Below are positions 36,831 through 44,531 of a stretch of DNA of 64,000 nucleotides, piece by piece. Under the pieces are notes generated by a model. It was given only the letters and a program-made list of their open reading frames with translations, did no database searches and was not told where the DNA came from. This stretch comes from Bacteroidota bacterium. GTDB taxonomy: Bacteria; Bacteroidota; Bacteroidia; Chitinophagales; LD1. Where the stretch lies: positions 1 to 64,000 of the forward strand of contig JADJZU010000020.1 of the NCBI GenBank assembly GCA_016715625.1, read 5' to 3'. The translations under genes and the position numbers were made by a program. How positions within the stretch are numbered: the first letter of the stretch is position 1; every line of letters starts with the position of its first letter.

Positions 36831-38036
36831 ATGAAATTTTTAGAAAAGATTGATGTCGAAGAAGATAGAATTAGAAGAATGAAGCTCTTCTACCAAGGAT
36901 TAGGCCTCCCAAAGCAAAGAAGAGACGATGCTTTGAAAAACTTGCAAATGTTCATCGGTGAGTTTTCTTCAATGATTGAAAGAAACTTAGAAGATCGTTC
37001 ATACAGCCAAAATGAAGCTGCGGAGATTAGGTCTCGAACACTTACTTTTCTTTCAGATACTTTCGGGGCTAGTGCCGCACTGCGTTTTACCAAGGCAGTA
37101 GAACCTCCAAAAATAGTGGCATTCGGTACGCCCGGTGAAAATGTGCTTCGTGATGTTGCATCAATGCTTCTGTTAGCAAATGACAAACAATGGTATAGTG
37201 CAGAACATCATGCATGGCAAACAGAACAATTACAAGCTCTTCGCTTCATGGAGAATTGTATAAAAAACTATGGACTGCACTCGAGCATAGAAAAAAGAGA
37301 TAAAGTAAAGTTTGCCCGTTACAATGTGATTGTAACTTTCATCCCAAAGGGAGGAAAGAACAAGAAAACAGAAATGCGCAAAATAGTGTCCAAATCAGTC
37401 CTTGAAAAAGAGTATCTAAACCCATACGCAAGCGAAAAAGCCATACTTATTAATGGGCATAAAATAACGCATGAATCAATTTCTCTTTTGAGAATAACAG
37501 AAACTTTGCTTCTTGACGATGAAATCAAACTTTACGAGGAGAAATTTAGAATAAAGAGTGACAGTGAATTCGCGGAATCGTGCCGGGACGTAACAAATGA
37601 ACTATTACCCAATCCTGATTCCTACATTAATGAATTAAGTAAGGAGCTATGGGGTTTAGTTCACCCTAAATTCCAAAATATCGTTGAGAAAAATTTTAAG
37701 GTTAAACAGTATGCTGAGGCAGTAAGAAGTGTAATGATCGAGTTAAACGACATAATTAAGAAAGAATATAAGGCGAGAACAAGCAAAGAATTAGACGGAG
37801 CCGCTTTAATGACCTCTGCATTTTCTGTAAATAATCCCACTTTCAAGTTAGCAGATGTGTCAACTCAAACCGGTCAGAACATACAGCTTGGTTATATGAA
37901 ACTCTATGAAGGTTCAGTAATAGGGATTCGTAACCCCGTTGGGCATGCTAATATTTCAATTGGGCAAGTTGAAGCTTACGAAAAAATAGTATTTGCTAGC
38001 CATCTTTTAAAAGTCTTTGAACAAAGTATCATTTAG
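36831..38036 (+). CDS. TIGR02391/Ymh-type protein with HEPN motif
   Basis: 401 residues. The C-terminal 150 residues match the TIGR02391 (Hypoth_Ymh) pattern: WGLVHPKF, then YAEAVRSVMIELNDIIKKEY, LDGAALMTSAFS, YMKLYEGSVIGIRNPVGHAN. The R-N-P-V-G-H motif at 367-372 fits the RX4-6H active site of HEPN ribonucleases. The N-terminal 250 residues are not recognised. Coding is AT-rich like its neighbours and unlike hsdM. Its stop TAG is followed at once by the duplicated hsdM start at 38037. Inferred role: RNA-cutting accessory of the restriction locus, or an abortive-infection type effector. Confidence 0.65.
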   Translation: MKFLEKIDVEEDRIRRMKLFYQGLGLPKQRRDDALKNLQMFIGEFSSMIERNLEDRSYSQNEAAEIRSRTLTFLSDTFGASAALRFTKAVEPPKIVAFGTPGENVLRDVASMLLLANDKQWYSAEHHAWQTEQLQALRFMENCIKNYGLHSSIEKRDKVKFARYNVIVTFIPKGGKNKKTEMRKIVSKSVLEKEYLNPYASEKAILINGHKITHESISLLRITETLLLDDEIKLYEEKFRIKSDSEFAESCRDVTNELLPNPDSYINELSKELWGLVHPKFQNIVEKNFKVKQYAEAVRSVMIELNDIIKKEYKARTSKELDGAALMTSAFSVNNPTFKLADVSTQTGQNIQLGYMKLYEGSVIGIRNPVGHANISIGQVEAYEKIVFASHLLKVFEQSII

Positions 38037-38091
38037 ATGCTCACCAACCCCAAACTAAAATCGCAAGTAGATGCGCTGTGGACTTTATTCT
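38037..38091 (+). repeat. Duplicated 5' end of hsdM (scar, copy 1)
   Basis: These 55 nt match 38706-38760, the first 55 nt of hsdM, with only two differences (positions 33 and 47). The copy begins at an ATG directly after the preceding stop and would encode MLTNPKLKSQVDALW then diverge, closing after 24 codons at 38109-38111. The true hsdM start likewise abuts the stop of the 196-residue gene. This is the expected trace of a cassette inserted at the hsdM start with duplication of the target. Confidence 0.85.
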
Positions 38092-38114
38092 ATAACTGTA
38101 AACAATTATGACTT

Positions 38115-38705
38115 ATGGCAACAATGGTTCTCTATTATTATTATTTCGACCCAAAGTCTCAGGAAAGATTAGATGACTTGAATCTTGTATACAAATTCCT
38201 CAGTCAACTTCCCGAAGGACTTGATTATTTTCTTAATGAAAGGGAGTGTAACCTAACTACACTTTTGGATAAACATTACTCTGTTCATAGCGATACAAAT
38301 TCAAGATATTCCCTTCTTATAAAAAAAAACTATGAAGAAGCTTTTGAAGGATACAGTAAGTTTTTAAAGGCTACCAAAAAGCGGATCGATAAAAAAACAT
38401 ATTACGTAGCTCCTAAAGATAAACTTCATAATGCTTTAAAAAAAGTAGGCATGACAGGAAAAAGTTTGGAGACAAAACTCAATTTGTTACAGGAGTTTTG
38501 GATTCAAGTCAAAACGGTAGTTAAACGTAATCTTCTTGATTTTACGCAAAAAAAAGTTCGAGAGGTTTTTAAAAAATTCCTTGAGTATCTTAACTCTGTT
38601 TTAGGTAGTCTTTGTGCAGTTTTTAATGCCCTTGAACCAATTAAGGAGTTTAAAGAAGTTTTAGAGGCAAGCGTAAACCTACTAACCGCTGTAATCAAAC
38701 TCTAA
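38115..38705 (+). CDS. Unknown 196-residue AT-rich protein in the hsdR-hsdM interval
   Basis: Not recognised. The protein is basic and mostly helical (LNERECNLTTLLDKHY, FEGYSKFLKATKKRIDKKT), ending in two amphipathic or hydrophobic helices (FLEYLNSVLGSLCAVFNAL and LEASVNLLTAVIKL). No signal peptide or catalytic motif is visible. Its stop TAA is directly followed by the ATG of hsdM, and the DNA between its own start and the previous gene is the duplicated hsdM start. It is probably a recent cassette. A membrane-active or toxin-like role is a guess based on the C-terminal helices. Confidence 0.55.
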   Translation: MATMVLYYYYFDPKSQERLDDLNLVYKFLSQLPEGLDYFLNERECNLTTLLDKHYSVHSDTNSRYSLLIKKNYEEAFEGYSKFLKATKKRIDKKTYYVAPKDKLHNALKKVGMTGKSLETKLNLLQEFWIQVKTVVKRNLLDFTQKKVREVFKKFLEYLNSVLGSLCAVFNALEPIKEFKEVLEASVNLLTAVIKL

Positions 38706-40238
38706 ATGCTCACCAACCCCAAACTAAAATCGCAAGTTGATGCGCTGTGGAATTTATTCTGGAGCAGCGGCATCAGCAATCCGCTAACGGCTATTGAGCA
38801 AATGAGCTACCTCATTTTCCTGAAGCGCTTAGAGGACATGGACAACGCCCGCGCTGCCAGCGCCAAGCGCAAAAGCCAGCCGTATAAATCGGTGTTTGAA
38901 GTAGCGCCCCCCGATGCACTCGCCCGCAAAAAAGAAAAGACCAGCGACAAATGCCGCTGGAGCTATTTCAGCCAACTGCCCGGTGAAGAAATGCTGCCCT
39001 TTGTGCGCGATGTGGTGTTCGACTTTCTGCGTAACCTCGGCAGCGAAACCTCATCGTTTACCCAATACATGAAAGATGCGGTGTTCATTATTCCCAAAGC
39101 CACGCTGTTGCAGGAAGCCGTCCGCATTATTGAGGACATGCACATCAGCGAGCAGAACATTGATGTGCAGGGCGACCTCTACGAATACCTGCTGGGGCAG
39201 TTAGCCACTGCGGGCAAAAACGGGCAGTTCCGCACACCGCGCCACATCATTCGCCTGATAGCACAATTAGCCGACCCCAAAATTGGCGAGCGCATTTGCG
39301 ACCCTGCTGCGGGCACCGGTGGCTTTTTGGTAGCGGCTTACGAACACATTCTGGAAATGAACACCAGTGCCGATGTGCTCTCCTACGATGACGAAGGCAA
39401 ACCGCACAACCTGATTGGCGATAAAATTACCGACAAGCGCCTGCACGAGTTTTTAAAAAGCCGCGCCATTAACGGCTACGATTTCGACCCTACCATGGTG
39501 CGTATTGGCGCCATGAACCTGATGCTGCACGGCATTGACAACCCCAACTTCCGCTATGGCGATACGCTCACCAAAGCGTTTACCGAAGCCGCCTGCTACG
39601 ATGTAATACTGGCCAACCCACCGTTTAAGGGCAGCATTGATGCCAACGACATGAACGAGCGCTTTCGGGTAAAGACCAAAAAAACCGAACTGCTGTTTAT
39701 TGAACTGATTTACGAACTGCTGGTAACTGGTGGGCGCGCGGCAGTTATTGTGCCCGATGGCGTGCTGTTTGGCACCAGCAACGCGCATCAGGATGTGCGC
39801 AAAATACTGGTGGACAAATGTCGCCTCGATGGCATTATAAGTATGCCCAGCGGAGTGTTTAAACCCTATGCGGGGGTAAGCACGGCAGTGTTGCTGTTTA
39901 CCAAAGGGGGCGAAACCAAAAACGTTTGGTTTTACGATATGCAGGCCGATGGTTTTTCGCTGGACGACAAGCGCCAGAAAATTACTGATAACGATATACC
40001 CGATATTTTAAAGGAATGGAAACGGAAAGAGCAGCCCACAAAAAGTAAGAACCCGAAAGTAGTGTGTGTAGCTGCCGATGAAATACGCCACAACAAATAC
40101 GACCTCAGCTTAAGCCGCTACAAACCCGTAGAGCACAAAACTGTTACTTACGAAGCCCCCGAGCTGCTGATGGATAAACTGCTATTGGTAGAGGAAGAAA
40201 TTGCCACTTACGTTAAGAACATCAAGAAGAGTTTGTGA
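38706..40238 (+). CDS. hsdM: Type I restriction-modification system methyltransferase subunit
   Basis: 510-residue adenine-N6 methyltransferase subunit. The N-terminal HsdM helical domain (LKSQVDALWNLFWSSGISNP) is followed by the catalytic domain with SAM motif I DPAAGTGGFLVAAYEHI near residue 200 and catalytic NPPF near residue 303. It starts immediately after the stop of the unknown 196-residue gene. The HsdS gene overlaps its stop by 1 nt (TGATG). With HsdS it methylates the recognition site; with HsdR it forms the restriction complex. Composition is GC-richer than the three genes before it, similar to hsdR. Confidence 0.93.
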   Translation: MLTNPKLKSQVDALWNLFWSSGISNPLTAIEQMSYLIFLKRLEDMDNARAASAKRKSQPYKSVFEVAPPDALARKKEKTSDKCRWSYFSQLPGEEMLPFVRDVVFDFLRNLGSETSSFTQYMKDAVFIIPKATLLQEAVRIIEDMHISEQNIDVQGDLYEYLLGQLATAGKNGQFRTPRHIIRLIAQLADPKIGERICDPAAGTGGFLVAAYEHILEMNTSADVLSYDDEGKPHNLIGDKITDKRLHEFLKSRAINGYDFDPTMVRIGAMNLMLHGIDNPNFRYGDTLTKAFTEAACYDVILANPPFKGSIDANDMNERFRVKTKKTELLFIELIYELLVTGGRAAVIVPDGVLFGTSNAHQDVRKILVDKCRLDGIISMPSGVFKPYAGVSTAVLLFTKGGETKNVWFYDMQADGFSLDDKRQKITDNDIPDILKEWKRKEQPTKSKNPKVVCVAADEIRHNKYDLSLSRYKPVEHKTVTYEAPELLMDKLLLVEEEIATYVKNIKKSL

Positions 40239-41371
40239 TGATTAAAACAGAAGTCGCAAACTTTGCAAAGGCGCTAACCGGGTTCCCTTTTGACTCTAAT
40301 CTGTTTAATGATAGCGAAGGGTTTCCATTAATAAGGATTAGGAATTTAAAAGAAGGGCAAACGGATACTTACTATAATGGCGATTACGATAAAACCTTTA
40401 TTGTAAGAAAGGGAGATTTGCTAATTGGTATGGACGGTGAATTTAATTTGGTTGAATGGCGCGGAGTTGATGCATTACTTAATCAGCGGGTAATGAAATT
40501 AATTGTAGATGAAGCAATGGCATCATCGAGTTATATAAAATATGCTTTGCGAAAGCGGTTGAAAGAAATAGAGGATGCTACTCCTTTCGTTACGGTAAAG
40601 CATTTGTCCCACAAGAAGGTATTAGAAAGTAAAATCCCACTCCCCTCACTCCCCGAACAACAAAAAATTGCTGCCATACTTTCGCAGGTAGATGCCGCCC
40701 GCGAAAAACGCAAACAAGCCAACGCCCTCACCGAGCAATTTCTGCAAAGCACCTTCCTCACCCTCTTTGGCGACCCGGTAAAAAATGAAAAGGGATGGGA
40801 GGTGAAGAAGTTGGAAACAATTGCTGACACTCAAATCGGTCCTTTCGGAACACAACTGCATGAAGAGGATTACGTTACAGATGGAATTCCTCTAATAAAT
40901 CCAAAGCACATTGTAGAAGGAAGTATTATGCCGGATAGAAAACAAACAATAACTCTTGAGAAGTTTAAAACGCTAAACAACTATCATTTAAAAGTTGGCG
41001 ATGTAATAATGGGCAGACGTGGAGAAATGGGCAGATGCGCATTGATTACGGAAAGAGAAAATGGATGGTTTTGTGGAACAGGAAGTTTGTTCATTAGACC
41101 AGGTGCAAACATTCATCCGCAATATTTGATTTATGTAATGAGCAGTAACTCATTTATAAAAGAACTTGAAAATGCAGCACAAGGTGTTACAATGATGAAT
41201 CTCAACTTGAGAATAATAAATGGATTGGCCATTCCTCTTCCTCCACTTTCCCTCCAACAAAAATTTGCCGATATAGTGAACCAAACCAAGCAACTGCGCA
41301 GCAAACAACGCCAAAGCGAGCAGGAGTTAGAGCAATTGTTTCAAAGTTTGTTGCAAAGGTATTTTGGGTAA
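40238..41371 (+). CDS. hsdS: Type I restriction enzyme specificity subunit
   Basis: 377 residues. Two target-recognition domains alternate with two conserved helical regions: TRD1 about 1-140, CR1 about 140-190 (LPEQQKIAAILSQVDAAREK), TRD2 about 190-325, CR2 to the end (LQQKFADIVNQTKQLRSKQ, LEQLFQSLLQRYF). ATG 40238 overlaps the hsdM stop; a GTG one codon earlier is possible. The TRDs are visibly more AT-rich than the conserved regions, as expected when TRDs are exchanged between alleles. The recognition sequence cannot be predicted by eye. The HIRAN gene starts directly after its stop. Confidence 0.92.
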   Translation: MIKTEVANFAKALTGFPFDSNLFNDSEGFPLIRIRNLKEGQTDTYYNGDYDKTFIVRKGDLLIGMDGEFNLVEWRGVDALLNQRVMKLIVDEAMASSSYIKYALRKRLKEIEDATPFVTVKHLSHKKVLESKIPLPSLPEQQKIAAILSQVDAAREKRKQANALTEQFLQSTFLTLFGDPVKNEKGWEVKKLETIADTQIGPFGTQLHEEDYVTDGIPLINPKHIVEGSIMPDRKQTITLEKFKTLNNYHLKVGDVIMGRRGEMGRCALITERENGWFCGTGSLFIRPGANIHPQYLIYVMSSNSFIKELENAAQGVTMMNLNLRIINGLAIPLPPLSLQQKFADIVNQTKQLRSKQRQSEQELEQLFQSLLQRYFG

Positions 41372-42049
41372 ATGCGCTTACATTTGGCTATGCATTCCTT
41401 CGAAGCAATTTATCTAAGTTGGAAAAGAGGTCAGGGCAAGGTGCGCCATGTAATTGGTGTTTTAAAGAAACATCCTACAGGAAAATACACCTTCCAATAC
41501 GACAAACAAGGTGTCGAAAAAGCGCAGAAGGAAGGTTTTTCTACCTATACCGAGTTTCCTGATTTAGAGCAAACTTACAATGGAACGGTGCTGGATGTTT
41601 TTGCACAGCGCTTAATGAAATCGGAGCGTAGCGATATACAATCCTTCTACGATTTTTGGGAAATTGACCCTTACCAGAAAGACGATAAGTATTATATGCT
41701 GGCGCATACTCAGGGTTTGTTGCCAACCGATAATTTTGAATTTCTGGCTGATTACAACCCTGTTAACGGCTTATATTTTCTGACAGACTTAGCTCACTTA
41801 ACTGAGGTTAAATTGCCAGCCGGTACGGTAAAGGTTGGCGACAGGCTTACCTATAAACTTGACCATGCTAATGAGTATGATGATAAGGCAGTAAAAGTTT
41901 TCAAAGGTGATTTGGAAGTTGGCTTTATCAAGAAAATACACTCTCGTGTTTTTTATAAGGAGGGGGCAGATAAACTTGTGCTCACTGTAAAAGCTATAGA
42001 ACAAAACGGTGTTATCAGAAGAATTTTTCTAAAGGTAGAGAAATCGTAA
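41372..42049 (+). CDS. HIRAN-domain protein following hsdS
   Basis: 225 residues. The C-terminal third has a HIRAN-like pattern: VGDRLTYKLDHANEYDDKAV, then VFKGDLEVGFIKKIHSRVF. HIRAN domains bind DNA ends or unusual DNA in remodellers and replication-stress proteins. The N-terminus (SFEAIYLSWKRGQGKVRHV) contains a HipA-N or YWQ-like stretch (VLDVFAQRLMKSERSDI...YDFWEIDP) I cannot place securely. It starts with zero spacing after hsdS, so it is probably the last gene of the restriction operon. Role in the system is unknown. Confidence 0.65.
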   Translation: MRLHLAMHSFEAIYLSWKRGQGKVRHVIGVLKKHPTGKYTFQYDKQGVEKAQKEGFSTYTEFPDLEQTYNGTVLDVFAQRLMKSERSDIQSFYDFWEIDPYQKDDKYYMLAHTQGLLPTDNFEFLADYNPVNGLYFLTDLAHLTEVKLPAGTVKVGDRLTYKLDHANEYDDKAVKVFKGDLEVGFIKKIHSRVFYKEGADKLVLTVKAIEQNGVIRRIFLKVEKS

Positions 42050-42662
42050 CTCCTACTAGTTTCAATTGGTGTGGTTGTTTTAATATTCATTGTATTCAAC
42101 CTACATTCAGCAATTGCATTCTGATGTTAACAATGTAGTCTTACGTAAACGCCAGAGTTACCTGTTTTTGTTTTTCAGTTAATGGAGTTGACATGTGTTT
42201 ACTAACGTATTCGGTTGTATGCCTGTAGTTACTTTCGTATTCAGGCATCAGGGAAAAGCCAAGTTTCCAATCCTGTAGTGGTCAACAGGTGTTTTTGGAA
42301 ACGCAGGTCAATAAAATTTTCTTTGGCTCGCAATAATACGGCTGTATACCGGGTTAAAAATTTCGTATACAATCGTATTCGATTGTAAACCAGCACAGTA
42401 TAAATCTCCAATGGGTAATTTAAAGTCTGCATTTTTATCGAATTTATTGTTTCGGTTCGGTTGTTTACCGTGACTAACATGCGTTTTCACTTTTTTATCA
42501 AAGGTGAAATTCTGATAATCAATTTTCTCCAAGTAATAAAAGAGTAAAATCTGAGCTTTGCCATGTTGGCTTTCCAACTAACTTGCTGAAGATTGTTGAT
42601 AGCACCCGCAATTCAATAATTAGCGGCTAAAAATTTAGTGGGACCAAACAGACAGACACAAA
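42050..42662. other. AT-rich interval, only degraded reading frames
   Basis: No gene is supported. On the minus strand two overlapping frames (42241-42480 and 42308-42577) can be joined by one shift into a peptide with KQPNRNNKFDKNADFKLPIG and QKHLLTTTGLETWLF. This looks like the remains of a gene rather than chance, but I recognise no family. The last 60 nt before 42663 are the leader of the Crp/Fnr gene. Confidence 0.4.
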
Positions 42663-42957
42663 ATGGAAGACAAACTCCTGAAATATTTTCAACGAATAAT
42701 GCCTCTTTCTAAAGAAGAGATTGAAGGTATAGTTGAAACCATGACCATCAGGGAATATAAAAAGGGAACCGTTTTGCTAAGGGAAGGACAAATCTCCACC
42801 GAAGCTTATTTCGTTCTGGATGGTTGTGTAAGGCAATTTTATGTAGTGGATGGCGAAGAAAAAACGAGCAACTTTTTTACCGAAGAGCAATGGGTAATTA
42901 ATCTGAATAGCTTTAGGCTACAGCAACCTTCCAACCATTATCTGGATTGTTGTATAG
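42663..42957 (+). pseudogene. Truncated Crp/Fnr-family regulator
   Basis: The N-terminal cyclic-nucleotide-binding domain is clear: LLKYFQRIMPLSKEEIEGI, then YKKGTVLLREGQISTEAYF, LDGCVRQFYVVDGEEKTS, FFTEEQWVINLNSF, ending at QPSNHYLDC about residue 96. The rest of the sensor domain and the whole DNA-binding domain are missing. The frame runs on to 43028 only by reading through a tRNA-like 3' end and a terminator, so that tail (KRSEVRIFSP...) is not real protein. The gene was cut by recombination or is an assembly chimera. The intact family is a transcription regulator of about 190-220 residues. Confidence 0.75.
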
Positions 42958-42995
42958 GGTGCAAGAGGTCTGAAGTTCGAATCTTCTCACCCAGA
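42958..42995 (+). other. tRNA 3'-end-like fragment
   Basis: Reads as the 3' part of a tRNA: aggtc as a 5-nt variable loop, T-arm TGAAG-TTCGAAT-CTTCT (four good pairs and one T-T mismatch), then CACCCAG as the 3' acceptor strand, discriminator A and a C, as in tRNA-Phe here. The 5' half is missing: upstream is the truncated Crp/Fnr gene. It does not match the tRNA-Phe 3' end at 26482-26504, so it is not the partner attachment site of that integrase. A perfect terminator follows at 43009. Confidence 0.5.
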
Positions 42996-43008
42996 CGTAG
43001 TATTGACG

Positions 43009-43040
43009 CGGGTTTCAGAGTTTTCTGAAACCCGTTTTTT
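43009..43040 (+). terminator. Strong terminator after the tRNA-like fragment
   Basis: The stem cgggtttcaga (43009-43019) and tctgaaacccg (43024-43034) is a perfect 11-bp hairpin with a 4-nt loop, followed by TTTTTT. It is laid out like the terminator behind tRNA-Phe. Two ggtttaca repeats follow within 30 nt, reminiscent of integrase arm sites. Confidence 0.85.
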
Positions 43041-43415
43041 ATTCCGGTTTACAGTTTGGTTTACAGTCGGAGATACGGATTGAAAATTGTTTTATGTGTT
43101 GATAAAAACTTTAGAATCTCAGCTGCTTAGAAATCATCCATTTCATTTTCTCAAAATGCAATCTGCAATTCTTCTCGCTAAGTTTGACAGTATAACAACT
43201 GATTAAAAATAAGGGTGCAATACTTTTACTTTAAAAGGATTCCGATATTACCTATCCAAACTATAGACCACTGGTTACCGTACATCTAAACTTTCATTTC
43301 ATTTCCAAAGATGGTATTACTGGTATGTGGAATGAAGCTAACAATGGAAGCATAGGACCAACAGCAAGGGCTACTTAAAAAAAAACTAATGGAGCAGTGA
43401 AACATTGTACAAAAC
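43041..43415. other. Mostly non-coding interval with one gene remnant
   Basis: AT-rich and without an intact gene. At 43238-43378 a frame with no start codon reads DSDITYPNYRPLVTVHLNF, then FISKDGITGMWNEANNG, and stops. This resembles part of a secreted Bacteroidota protein and is probably a truncated remnant. The two ggtttaca repeats lie near 43046-43064. Nothing else is seen. Confidence 0.4.
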
Positions 43416-43622
43416 ATGTCCCCTCAAACCCAAAGCATTGGAAAACTGGACGAAAGCATCCACAAAGCCATCTACGATGAAATGCCCCCGCGGCTGCAAA
43501 CTTTCAAAGCGAAGCGCATGAAAAAACTGCGCAGCAGCACCCTTATCAGCTTTAAAGGTATGCGCAGAATGTGCACCAGGGGCATAGCAGGAGCCTACAA
43601 ATTTATGCTGGTGCGGCCATAG
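43416..43622 (+). CDS. Small hypothetical protein (68 aa), uncertain
   Basis: A short basic frame (KLDESIHKAIYDEMPPRLQ, then KAKRMKKLRSSTLISFKGM). The DNA is GC-richer than its surroundings. No family, no ribosome site I would trust, and no near neighbour in an operon layout. It could be a displaced remnant. About 277 nt without a gene follow before 43900; I see only AT-rich DNA and a weak gcct/aggc hairpin near 43713-43726 there. Confidence 0.3.
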   Translation: MSPQTQSIGKLDESIHKAIYDEMPPRLQTFKAKRMKKLRSSTLISFKGMRRMCTRGIAGAYKFMLVRP

Positions 43623-43899
43623 CCTACAAACCCTAAAAATGGTTGCGTGATAAGGCCCCTATAAGAAAAACTACAGTCGTGGTCGTTCAACTGCCCCAAT
43701 CGTGAGAGAATAGCCTGAAAAAGGCCTTATTTTTAACCATTAATTATGTTAACCAAGATGGACAAAGGGGGTTGTTCAAAAAATGGATAAAAGTGCTACT
43801 AAATATTACATTTTTTAAAAAGTTTTTGAGGGATGGATTTTTTTACTTTTTTTAGTAAAACAGTACGAGGGAGATAGGCTTACATATAAAATTCCTGCT

Positions 43900-44445
43900 A
43901 TGAAGTACCTGGTTTTTACAACTATTGGAGTTTGTTTGTTGATGGGGGTTTTTGCTCAGCCGTGCACTAATTACAATAGTGGCATTTTAGCTTTTGAAGA
44001 TTACAATAACCCTGGGCTTACTGCCTTTGCCGGCAGTGAAGCCTTGCCTTGTATGCAACTGGGTCAGTTGACGAATGTGGCCTTACCATTCAAAACGTAT
44101 GATTCGGTGGTAGTGTATGGCGTAAAGAAGTCGGTATATAAAATGAAACTAGAGCAGGTGAGCAATTTGCCTTGCGGAATGTGCTGGACTTTAAGCCCCG
44201 GACAAAACCCATATGTAGCGGGGGAGTATAGTGCTATCTTACTGCATGGAACGCCCACAGGAAGTGTGGGACAGTATGTGGTGCAGGTGTTGTTAAGTTT
44301 TGATACGGATAATGACGGGTCGATGGATGTGCTTAATAAACCATTGGCGGATATTGCGGGGGCACCACTGATAGTGCGACTGATAGGACCCGAGGATGTG
44401 TGTGTGCCGGTGAATGTGAATGCGCAGGGGCAGGTTTGCCAATGA
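43900..44445 (+). CDS. Secreted protein of unknown function (181 aa)
   Basis: A signal peptide (YLVFTTIGVCLLMGVFAQP) is followed by a Cys-containing beta-rich protein: YNSGILAFEDYNNPGLTAF, LPCGMCWTLSPGQNPY, LLSFDTDNDGSMDVL, ending VNAQGQVCQ. Six cysteines suggest disulfides in the periplasm or outside the cell. No domain recognised. It lies 86 nt before the 949-residue secreted protein gene, in the same direction, and may be the first gene of the export operon. Confidence 0.65.
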   Translation: MKYLVFTTIGVCLLMGVFAQPCTNYNSGILAFEDYNNPGLTAFAGSEALPCMQLGQLTNVALPFKTYDSVVVYGVKKSVYKMKLEQVSNLPCGMCWTLSPGQNPYVAGEYSAILLHGTPTGSVGQYVVQVLLSFDTDNDGSMDVLNKPLADIAGAPLIVRLIGPEDVCVPVNVNAQGQVCQ

Positions 44446-44531
44446 GCGATTATTGTAAAAGGGTTACTGTTTTATGGCGAGAATGATTTGATTTTTTCGT
44501 TTGTCTCTCTTTAATTGTAAAACCCCAATAT

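Noticed and set aside
42241..42577. Minus-strand gene in the interval after the HIRAN gene
   Set aside because: Two frames must be joined, no family is recognisable and no start signal is convincing; kept only as possible degraded remains.
42958..42995. Right attachment site of the tRNA-Phe integrase
   Set aside because: The T-arm and acceptor sequences differ from the tRNA-Phe 3' end, so it cannot be the matching site.
42958..43028. C-terminal 23 residues of the Crp/Fnr frame as real protein
   Set aside because: They are translated from the tRNA-like T-arm and the terminator stem.
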